10,352 bases of DNA, from the NCBI GenBank assembly GCA_023416415.1, contig JAEZHR010000151.1:1-10352 (forward strand). Reading direction: 5' to 3'. This document shows positions 4,887-10,352 of the stretch, one piece after another (position 1 is the first letter of the stretch; each line of letters begins with the position of its first letter). This DNA comes from Pseudomonadota bacterium (GTDB lineage: Bacteria > Pseudomonadota > Gammaproteobacteria > Burkholderiales > Burkholderiaceae_D). The position numbers and the translations under genes are program-made. Below the pieces are notes generated by a model. That model was not told the origin of the DNA. It searched no databases and saw only the letters and a program-made list of their open reading frames with translations.

Positions 4887-7370
4887 TCAGCTTGCATCCG
4901 CAGGCTGGCGTTTTCGTGCCGGCAGACGGCGCGGCATCAGTCTCGTCGCGCCTCCTGCAGCACCGCTGCCGGCCGGTGGGGCACCGCTGCTGTTGCCCGA
5001 ATCCCAGGGACCCGGCACGGAGCCTGCGCCGCCGATGCGTTCGACCGGATAGCTTCCCTCGGGCGTAATCCTGAGCGCGCGGTCGCCTCCAACGACCATG
5101 CCATGGCCCTCGGGTGGAATCAGGTCGATTCCTTGGACCACTCTTGCGTCCTCGGCGATCGGACCACGCACCATCAGCGGCGGCGGCAGCTGCGATTCGG
5201 GGAAGCGCAGCGAGGCGTCGATCATCCGCCCCTTGAGCACACGCTGGAAGAAGTCCCCCACCAGCAGCACGGCGTTGCGTCCACCCTGTCCCCAGTAATC
5301 GCTGCGCATGGTCACGCGCTGGTCATTGAAACCGACCCAGGCGCCTGCCACGAGCTGCGGATGCATCAGGATGAACCAACCGTCGGTGTTGTACTGCGTG
5401 GTTCCGGTCTTGCCGGCCACGTCGGCCGCCACCTTGAAACGCTGACCCAGGCCGACGCCGGTGCCCATGCGCAGCGCGTTGCGCAACATGTCGATCAGCT
5501 CCACCGCCGTGTCTTCCGACATCACGAGCTCGGGCCGGGAATCGAAGCGCGCCAGCACGCGCCCTTCACGGTCCTCGATGCGGGTGATCGTGCGCGGCGC
5601 GCGATATTCGCCGATCTGGGCGATGGTGGCGTAGCCGGACACCATCTCCAGCAGCGTCACCGGACTGGTTCCCAGCGACAGCGAGGGCACCGCGCGCAGA
5701 CGGCTGGTGCGTATGCCTGCGGCACGCGCCAGCTCCATCACCTGCTGCAGGCCGACATCCTGCATCACCTGGGCAGTAATGGTGTTCTTCGAAAAGACGA
5801 GTCCTTCGCGCATGGTCATCATGCGTCCTGAAAATCCGGTCATGTTTCCAGGCTTCCATACCTTGCCATCGTCCAGGTAGATCTCGATCTCGCCGTCCGG
5901 ATACAGAAGTTCGGGCTGCAGGCCGTTTTCCAGCGCCGCGCCGTAGACGAAGGGCTTGAAGGTGGACCCCGGCTGGCGTGCTGCCTGCGCGACATGGTCG
6001 AACTGATCCTGCGCGAAATCGCGGCTGCCGACCCAGGCCTTGACCTCGCCGCTGCGCGGATCAATGGCGACAAAACCGGCTTCGAGCCGGGTCTTGGCTG
6101 CGCGGAGCCGGTCGAGGAAGGTTTCGTCAGCCATCAGGCGCTCCAGCGCCTCGGCTTCGCTCGCCCCACCCTCGACGGCGCGCCGGAACTCGTGACTCTC
6201 GCGCACGAAGGCCTGAAGCAGGCCCGGCCGGGCCTCCCAGAAGCGGCTGAACGGTTCAACCGACTTGCGCAGCTTCGCGTAGGCGGCAGGTGTGCGCGAC
6301 GCCAGACGATTGTCGCGCTGTGCCCATTCGACATCGGCGATGTCCTGCAACACCCTGGCCTGGCGCTCGACCGCATCGGTCGCGACTTCCTGCAGACGCT
6401 CGTCAAGCGTGCTGTGAATGACAAGGCCGTCGAGGTTCAGGTCGTAGCCGTGCTGGCTCGCCCAGGCTTGCGCCTCGCGTCGCACATGTGCAGCAAAATG
6501 CGGCGCGGGGCCGAGCGGATTGGGCTGCAATGTCAGCTTCACCTCCAGCGGCTGGCGGCGCAGGCGCTCGTAGCTTGCGGTGTCGAGCATGCCGTGGTGA
6601 CGCATGCGTGCCAGCACCACATTGCGTCGACGTTCGGCGCGCTCCGGCTGCAGCACCGGGTTGTAGTAGCTGGTGCCCTTGAGCATGCCGACAAGGGTCG
6701 CGCTTTCCAGCACATCGAGATCGCGCGCGGACTTGTTGAAATAGGTGCGCGCAGCCATCTCGATACCGGTCACCTGGTAGAGAAAGGGCACCGAGTTCAG
6801 GTAAATCTCGAGAATTTCCTCCTTTCCGTAGACCTTCTCGATTTCCAGCGCGGTCAGCATCTCGCGCAGCTTGCGCTCCAGCGTGCGTGCGCGTCCCACC
6901 CGCTGCGGAAAGGCGTTGCGCGCCAGCTGCTGGGTAATGGTCGAGCCCCCCTGCTGATAGCCGCGCAGGGTGTACCACGCGGCACCTGCGGTGCGCTCGA
7001 AGTCGACGCCCTTGTGTTCGTGGAAGCGGTGATCCTCGGTGGCGATCAGCGCATTGATCACGTACGGCGAAATCTCATCGAGAGTAATGCGATCGAAGTA
7101 GCCATGGCTGAAGCTTGCAAGATGTCCGCCGGAAGCCGAGCGCAGGATGCTCGGCTCGGCGTGCTTGAGCTTGTCGAGCCTGCTGACGTCGGGCAAGGTC
7201 TGCTTGAGCTCGGACAGGTAGCGGTAGGTCCAGATGCCGGCGCCGACGACCAGAGCTAACGTCAGCGCAACCAAGGCCAGCACGCCTGTCAGCGTCATGC
7301 GCACCCATCGCCGTGCCAGCAAGGGCACCTGCGACGGCTTTGATTTCCTGCCGGTTTCATGGTCGTCCAA
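4887..7370 (-). CDS. Class A (bifunctional) penicillin-binding protein
   Basis: Builds peptidoglycan in the periplasm: a glycosyltransferase polymerises lipid II and a transpeptidase cross-links the strands. From the proposed TTG at 7370 it has 827 residues. A basic cytoplasmic tail leads into one membrane anchor at about 25-49. The GT51 domain shows ATEDHRFHEHKGVD (catalytic Glu112), QGGSTITQQLARN and EEILEIYLNSVPF. The transpeptidase shows PGSTFKPF (nucleophile S469, K472), SKN (S527-N529) and KTGTTQ (K654). The tail is rich in Gly, Ala, Pro and Ser and ends basic. AAAGGAA (7376-7382) lies five bases before the TTG; longer forms from TTG 7478 or ATG 7433 lack such a site. There is no UB2H domain (so not PBP1B) and no obvious PbpC-type C-terminal domain. 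The stretch between the two catalytic domains looks helical and charged rather than like the E. coli PBP1A OB-fold, so I give no symbol. Confidence 0.9.
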   Translation of the reverse strand: MDDHETGRKSKPSQVPLLARRWVRMTLTGVLALVALTLALVVGAGIWTYRYLSELKQTLPDVSRLDKLKHAEPSILRSASGGHLASFSHGYFDRITLDEISPYVINALIATEDHRFHEHKGVDFERTAGAAWYTLRGYQQGGSTITQQLARNAFPQRVGRARTLERKLREMLTALEIEKVYGKEEILEIYLNSVPFLYQVTGIEMAARTYFNKSARDLDVLESATLVGMLKGTSYYNPVLQPERAERRRNVVLARMRHHGMLDTASYERLRRQPLEVKLTLQPNPLGPAPHFAAHVRREAQAWASQHGYDLNLDGLVIHSTLDERLQEVATDAVERQARVLQDIADVEWAQRDNRLASRTPAAYAKLRKSVEPFSRFWEARPGLLQAFVRESHEFRRAVEGGASEAEALERLMADETFLDRLRAAKTRLEAGFVAIDPRSGEVKAWVGSRDFAQDQFDHVAQAARQPGSTFKPFVYGAALENGLQPELLYPDGEIEIYLDDGKVWKPGNMTGFSGRMMTMREGLVFSKNTITAQVMQDVGLQQVMELARAAGIRTSRLRAVPSLSLGTSPVTLLEMVSGYATIAQIGEYRAPRTITRIEDREGRVLARFDSRPELVMSEDTAVELIDMLRNALRMGTGVGLGQRFKVAADVAGKTGTTQYNTDGWFILMHPQLVAGAWVGFNDQRVTMRSDYWGQGGRNAVLLVGDFFQRVLKGRMIDASLRFPESQLPPPLMVRGPIAEDARVVQGIDLIPPEGHGMVVGGDRALRITPEGSYPVERIGGAGSVPGPWDSGNSSGAPPAGSGAAGGATRLMPRRLPARKRQPADAS

Positions 7371-7483
7371 GAAGGTTCCTTTCGGCCTTGCCGACGCTAT
7401 GGAATTGGTTTTTGGACAGGCCGGGCGGCGCATGGGTTCGGCGCCGCGGTCGAGACAGGACAAGAAACATGCAAGCAAACGAG

Positions 7484-7508
7484 ACGCCCCTCAACCGGGC
7501 CGGGGCGT
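7484..7508. repeat. Inverted repeat in the spacer upstream of the penicillin-binding protein gene
   Basis: ACGCCCC (7484-7490) and GGGGCGT (7502-7508) are perfect 7-base inverted arms around an 11-base centre. It lies between the divergent penicillin-binding protein and 7598 genes, about 115 bases before the first and 90 before the second. It could be an operator or an RNA hairpin; no T-run follows on either strand, so it is not a standard terminator. Confidence 0.3.
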
Positions 7509-7597
7509 ATGATCGATGCTGGCCTGCAAGCGAGGCCCTTGCAATGCTGCTTGATGCCCGACAGGTTGATTGCGCGGACTGCATCTAGACTGCAAGG

Positions 7598-8059
7598 ATG
7601 GCGGCGGCGAAACGGATGCGTGAGATGTCGGCCCTGCTCAACTGCTATTACCTGGACGAACCGCTATCCGACGATGAACTCGCGTTCGCGACACGCGTCC
7701 TGATCGGACCTTGCGCACGCTTTCCCACCGAAGCGCACGGACTGCGTCAGGTACGGGTGCCGGCCGTGTTGCCGCTGCCCGATGCGCAAGGCCGTTTCGC
7801 GCAAGGCCGCGAAGAGCGCGCCCGGCAGATGCGCCAGAATCTGCGCCACGCGGGTGTGCATGCGGATGCTGGCCGGCGGGTGTTATGGGTCATGCCGCAC
7901 GACTCGGAATGGGACGCAATCTTCCGGTTTGCAATCCGCGAGGAAACGGGCTTTGGCCCCTTTGTTGCGCAGCGCTGGTTCGACCACGGCACCCAGCGGG
8001 TACGTGGCGGGCTGCGCGTCATCGATACCGACATGCTGCTGCGCGGACTGGAGTCATGA
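7598..8059 (+). CDS. Hypothetical protein, family not recognised (153 aa)
   Basis: An in-frame TAG at 7586-7588 makes the ATG at 7598 the first possible start; AAGG touches the ATG, too close to be ideal, and ATGs at 7616 and 7625 are no better. The product is Arg-rich and soluble-looking, without signal peptide or membrane helix. Visible elements are LLNCYYLDEPLSDDELAFATR near residues 13-33, a basic helical stretch around QGREERARQMRQNL, a hydrophobic strand VLWVMPHDSEWDAIFRFAI near 95-115, and a C-terminal RGGLRVIDTDMLLRGL. I recognise no catalytic motif. Reality is supported by codon use like the neighbouring genes, an uninterrupted frame, and head-to-tail packing with the VOC gene, whose upstream in-frame ATG at 8056 overlaps this stop as ATGA. 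It is likely in one operon with that gene. Confidence 0.65.
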   Translation: MAAAKRMREMSALLNCYYLDEPLSDDELAFATRVLIGPCARFPTEAHGLRQVRVPAVLPLPDAQGRFAQGREERARQMRQNLRHAGVHADAGRRVLWVMPHDSEWDAIFRFAIREETGFGPFVAQRWFDHGTQRVRGGLRVIDTDMLLRGLES

Positions 8060-8079
8060 AAGCGATGAAAGGAGACGCA

Positions 8080-8541
8080 ATGCACGCAAATGCCAAACCG
8101 ATTCCCGAGGGCTATCACACGATCACGCCCTACCTGACGGTACGCAACGCAGCACAGGCACTGGAGTTCTACAAGCAGGCCTTCGGCGCCGAAGAGCGCT
8201 TTCGCCTGACGGACGGTGGCCGCATCGGCCATGCTGAAATCCGCATCGGCAATTCGCTGCTGATGCTATCGGACGAATATCCGGAAATGGGAGTGCGCAG
8301 CCCCGAATCGGTCGGCGGCACGCCCGTCATGCTGCATCTGTACGTCGAGGATGTGGATGCCTGGGTGGCGCGAGCGGTACAGGCGGGCGGGCGGCGGGAG
8401 CGCACGGTCGAGAATCAGTTCTACGGCGACCGCACGGGCATAGTGATTGATCCCTTCGGTCACAAGTGGTGGATCGCCACCCACATCGAGGACGTGCCGC
8501 CGGAAGAAATGGAGCAGCGCGTCAAGGCGGCGGTGGATTGA
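8080..8541 (+). CDS. VOC-superfamily protein (glyoxalase/bleomycin-resistance fold, PhnB-like)
   Basis: A 153-residue cytoplasmic protein of two beta-alpha-beta-beta-beta modules. It begins YHTITPYLTVRNAAQALEFY, the standard VOC opening with the helix-leading AAQALEFYKQAFGAEE. GRIGHAEIRIGNSLLMLSDE follows, with H51 at a usual metal-ligand position. The second module has LHLYVEDVDAWVARAVQAG, then FYGDRTGIVIDPFGHKWWIATH, and an acidic tail VPPEEMEQRV. This pattern is typical of the PhnB-like/uncharacterised VOC branch; specific activity (dioxygenase, lyase, isomerase or resistance protein) cannot be told. AAAGGAG at 8068-8074, five bases before the ATG at 8080, decides the start over an in-frame ATG at 8056. 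It follows the unrecognised gene by 20 bases and converges on exbD. Confidence 0.9.
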   Translation: MHANAKPIPEGYHTITPYLTVRNAAQALEFYKQAFGAEERFRLTDGGRIGHAEIRIGNSLLMLSDEYPEMGVRSPESVGGTPVMLHLYVEDVDAWVARAVQAGGRRERTVENQFYGDRTGIVIDPFGHKWWIATHIEDVPPEEMEQRVKAAVD

Positions 8542-8723
8542 CCTGAAAATCACACCAGGCCGGCCCGGCGCTTGATGTGCAGCTGCGCGGCTGCATGCCT
8601 TCGGTCGCGGATGCGTGAAGGATGGCGCCAGTCACAGGTGCGAACTGCCTCGCTATTCGCACCACCAACGCTGCATCCTCGCGAATGCACCGGGTCGGCG
8701 TGGCGCGCCGGCTGGCAGAAGAA
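8542..8723. other. Non-coding spacer between convergent VOC and exbD genes
   Basis: These 182 bases hold no supported gene. The only structure I see is a hairpin with perfect 6-base arms TGCAGC (8578-8583) and GCTGCA (8590-8595) around a 6-base loop, and a GGCCGGCC palindrome near 8558. No T-run follows either, so any termination here would be weak or Rho-dependent. Confidence 0.4.
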
Positions 8724-9143
8724 CTAGCGCTTTGCGGCCTCGGTCACGAAGCCGATCTTTTCCAGACCGCCCGACTGGGCGGCAGCCATGACCTGCGCCA
8801 CGACCTCGAACTGCGTGGTGCGATCGACCTGCATGTGCAGCTCGGGTTGCGGTTCCTGCTGAGCAGCGGCACCAATCCTGGCTTCCAGTTCTGCCCGGTC
8901 GATCTGCGTTTCGTTCCAGAAGATGTTGCCCATCGCATCGATGCTCAGATTCACCATCTCGGGCTTGATGTCTTGCGGCTGGTTGCTTGCGCGCGGCAGG
9001 TCCACCTTCACCGCATGATTGATCACCGGAATCGTGATGATGAAGATGATCAACAACACCAGCATGACGTCGACCAGCGGCGTGGTGTTGATTTCGGGAT
9101 TGAAGTCGTCCTCGTTCTCCGAGAGCGTGCCCATCGCCATCAT
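8724..9143 (-). CDS. exbD: Biopolymer transport protein ExbD
   Basis: Inner-membrane subunit of the ExbB-ExbD motor that uses the proton gradient to energise TonB. From ATG 9143 it has 139 residues: a short cytoplasmic N-terminus, one membrane helix DVMLVLLIIFIITIPVI, and a periplasmic domain with VKVDLPRAS and the usual ELHMQVDRTTQFEVVAQVM fold. The functional membrane Asp falls at residue 25, the number it has in E. coli ExbD, preceded by the family's INTTPLVDVML. The start overlaps the exbB stop as ATGA. GGAGG at 9147-9151 is 3 bases from this ATG and 6 from a second ATG at 9140, so translation may begin one codon later. The product ends AAKR before a spacer with no clear terminator. Confidence 0.94.
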   Translation of the reverse strand: MMAMGTLSENEDDFNPEINTTPLVDVMLVLLIIFIITIPVINHAVKVDLPRASNQPQDIKPEMVNLSIDAMGNIFWNETQIDRAELEARIGAAAQQEPQPELHMQVDRTTQFEVVAQVMAAAQSGGLEKIGFVTEAAKR

Positions 9144-9859
9144 GCACCTCCGCGAATCGGCACCAGCTTGGCAGCTGCGTCCTGCGTTTCGGTGCGTGCG
9201 CCGGTCACGAACAGGGCATGCAGGTCGAAGCCGAACTTGTTGAGCTTGGCGATGACGGTCTTGTTGCCGCGCACCAGTGCGTTGTAACCGAAGGTGGCGG
9301 GAATGGCGACGGCCAGACCCAGCGCCGTCATGATCAGTGCCTCGCCGACCGGACCGGCCACCTTGTCGATGCTGGCCTGGCCGGACGTGCCGATGGCCAC
9401 GAGCGCGTGATAGATCCCCCACACCGTGCCGAACAGTCCCACAAAGGGTGCCGAGGAACCGACCGATGCGAGGATCGCCATGCCGGCCTGCAGCTTGGCG
9501 GAGGCCTCATCGATGGCCTGACGCAGCGACAGCGTGATCCAGTCGGACACCGACAGCTGATCGTGCAAATGGCCCTTGTGCGCATTGTGGTGACGCATCG
9601 CCACCACGCCTGCCTGCGCGATGTCGGCGAAGGGATTGCCCTTGCCGAGCGTGCCCAGTCCATCTTCGATGTTGGTGGTATCCCAGAACTCGTGACCGGC
9701 CGCGCGGGCGGCACGGTTGTAACGCCACAGCTGCAGCGCCTTGGTCAGGATCACGTACCAGGACGCGACCGACATCGCCAGCAGTAGGAAGGCGACCGCC
9801 TTGATCAGGGCATCGCCGTTCTCCCACAGATTCTGCAGGCCGTAGGGATTGACTTCCAT
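9140..9859 (-). CDS. exbB: Biopolymer transport protein ExbB (MotA/TolQ/ExbB proton channel)
   Basis: Forms the pentameric channel around ExbD that powers TonB at the inner membrane. It has 239 residues and three membrane helices, at about 19-38, 130-155 and 172-195. The channel signatures are ASVGSSAPFVGLFGTVWGIYHAL and GEALIMTALGLAVAIPATFGYNAL. Thr145, Glu173 and Thr178 correspond, with a constant offset of three, to the functional Thr148, Glu176 and Thr181 of E. coli ExbB as I recall them. AGGAG at 9866-9870, six bases before the ATG, fixes the start. It follows the tonB stop by 16 bases and overlaps exbD by 4, so the three genes form one operon. ExbB rather than TolQ is favoured by the adjacent tonB. 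Confidence 0.95.
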   Translation of the reverse strand: MEVNPYGLQNLWENGDALIKAVAFLLLAMSVASWYVILTKALQLWRYNRAARAAGHEFWDTTNIEDGLGTLGKGNPFADIAQAGVVAMRHHNAHKGHLHDQLSVSDWITLSLRQAIDEASAKLQAGMAILASVGSSAPFVGLFGTVWGIYHALVAIGTSGQASIDKVAGPVGEALIMTALGLAVAIPATFGYNALVRGNKTVIAKLNKFGFDLHALFVTGARTETQDAAAKLVPIRGGA

Positions 9860-9875
9860 GTTTGACTCCTAATGA

Positions 9876-10352
9876 CTAGTCCAGTTGGAACTTGATGGGG
9901 ATGATGGCGTATACGGGTACCGCGCTGCCGTTTTCCACATGCGGCTTGAATCGGTACTTCATCACGGTGCGACGTGCGACTTCATCCAGACGCACAAAAC
10001 CGGACGAGGTCTGCACATCGACGCGCTCGGGCATGCCGCGCTCATTGACGAGCACCCGCACGATCGTCGTGCCTTCTTCGCCCAGGCGACGGGAGATCGT
10101 CGGATACTGGGGCGGCGGATTGTACAGATAGGCGATGCCGGAAGTGATGGTCTTCGGTGCTTGCGGCGCGGGCGGCGCTGGTGGCACGGGCGGTCCGACC
10201 GGCCCCGGTGCAACGGGGGGGGCGGCGGCAGCGGACGGCGCTGAAGGCGGCGGCTCCGCAACTCTCGGCTCCTTCGGTGCCGGCTCAGCAGGCGGCTCGG
10301 ACCTGGTTTCCTGGGTAATCTGCTTCTCTGCCGGTTCGGGCTTGGGCTTGGG
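9876..10352 (-). CDS. tonB: TonB energy-transducing protein, N-terminus beyond the window
   Basis: TonB spans the periplasm and transmits energy from ExbB-ExbD to outer-membrane receptors for siderophores, haem, vitamin B12 and other substrates. The frame is open to the right edge; 158 C-terminal residues are visible, so the start and membrane anchor lie outside. The outer part is the Pro-rich spacer, beginning PKPKPEPAEKQ and running through many Pro/Ala/Glu residues to PPAPPAPQAPK. The C-terminal TonB_C domain follows: QYPTISRRLGEEGTTIVRV, ERVDVQTSSGFVRLDEVA and MKYRFKPH, ending IIPIKFQLD. The YP..RRLGEEG and SSGF..LD signatures are clear. It is the first gene of tonB-exbB-exbD; its promoter, and any Fur box, are outside the window. 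An 8-base C tract (coding strand) lies within the Pro-rich region. Confidence 0.95.
   Translation of the reverse strand, partial: PKPKPEPAEKQITQETRSEPPAEPAPKEPRVAEPPPSAPSAAAAPPVAPGPVGPPVPPAPPAPQAPKTITSGIAYLYNPPPQYPTISRRLGEEGTTIVRVLVNERGMPERVDVQTSSGFVRLDEVARRTVMKYRFKPHVENGSAVPVYAIIPIKFQLD
10215..10222. repeat. Homopolymer G8 (C8 on the coding strand) inside tonB
   Basis: Eight consecutive G on the plus strand encode part of an Ala-Pro-Pro run in the TonB spacer. Tracts of this length can slip during replication; loss or gain of one base would shift the frame before the essential C-terminal domain. In this sequence the frame is intact across it. It may equally be a by-product of Pro codons in GC-rich DNA. 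Confidence 0.5.

Noticed and set aside
4839..5831. Plus-strand open frame of 330 codons
   Set aside because: Antisense reading of the PBP gene, rich in His, Arg and Gln with no family signature; the minus strand holds clear catalytic motifs.
5994..7259. Plus-strand open frame of 421 codons
   Set aside because: Also antisense to the PBP glycosyltransferase region. Long antisense frames are expected in GC-rich coding DNA.
8056..8079. Longer VOC start at ATG 8056, overlapping the upstream stop as ATGA
   Set aside because: In frame, but the ribosome binding site at 8068-8074 falls inside it and points to ATG 8080.
8578..8595. Terminator between the VOC gene and exbD
   Set aside because: The hairpin is real but short, and no T-run follows on either strand.
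8622..9287. Plus-strand open frame of 221 codons opposite exbD
   Set aside because: Antisense to exbD and part of exbB; composition is that of a shadow frame.
1..10352. CRISPR array, tRNA/rRNA, transposase, attachment site or defence island
   Set aside because: I looked for spaced repeats, tRNA-like arms, transposase motifs and terminal repeats and saw none. The gene set is housekeeping and conserved.

Overview
The window is GC-rich, densely coded DNA from a proteobacterium. The protein families, the tonB-exbB-exbD order and the small conserved gene at 1611 fit a betaproteobacterium (Burkholderiales or Rhodocyclales) best. I cannot fix the genus from this stretch alone. I see no insertion sequence, phage gene, CRISPR array, tRNA or rRNA, so it reads as ordinary chromosome.

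Layout. (a) 1-1847, plus strand: the 3' part of tesB (acyl-CoA thioesterase II), then a TSUP/TauE-SafE membrane transporter starting 3 bases after the tesB stop, then a 78-residue conserved small protein with a good ribosome binding site. (b) 1870-2748, minus strand: a response regulator with an N-terminal receiver-like domain, a complete C-terminal receiver and no output domain. It converges on the small gene and diverges from ltaE across an AT-rich 170-base spacer. (c) 2919-3998, plus: low-specificity L-threonine aldolase (ltaE). (d) 4032-4870, plus: a promoter overlapped by a convincing Fur-box-like sequence, a 72-residue DUF2061 membrane protein, a 128-residue cupin and a hairpin-plus-T-run terminator. 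(e) 4887-7370, minus: a class A penicillin-binding protein with complete glycosyltransferase and transpeptidase motifs, probably started at a TTG codon. (f) 7598-8541, plus: an unrecognised 153-residue protein followed by a VOC-superfamily protein. (g) 8724-10352, minus: tonB (3' part), exbB and exbD, the energy-coupling complex for TonB-dependent outer-membrane receptors.

How the parts relate. tonB-exbB-exbD is one tightly packed operon, with exbB and exbD overlapping by 4 bases. tesB and the TSUP gene are also probably co-transcribed. The only regulatory link I can argue for is iron: the Fur-box-like site before DUF2061-cupin suggests this small unit is iron-repressed, in a window that also carries the TonB system. 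The tonB promoter lies outside the window, so shared Fur control cannot be shown here. I found no clearly new multi-gene system. The best leads are the Fur-box/DUF2061/cupin unit, the two-receiver regulator, the linker of the penicillin-binding protein and the unrecognised gene at 7598.
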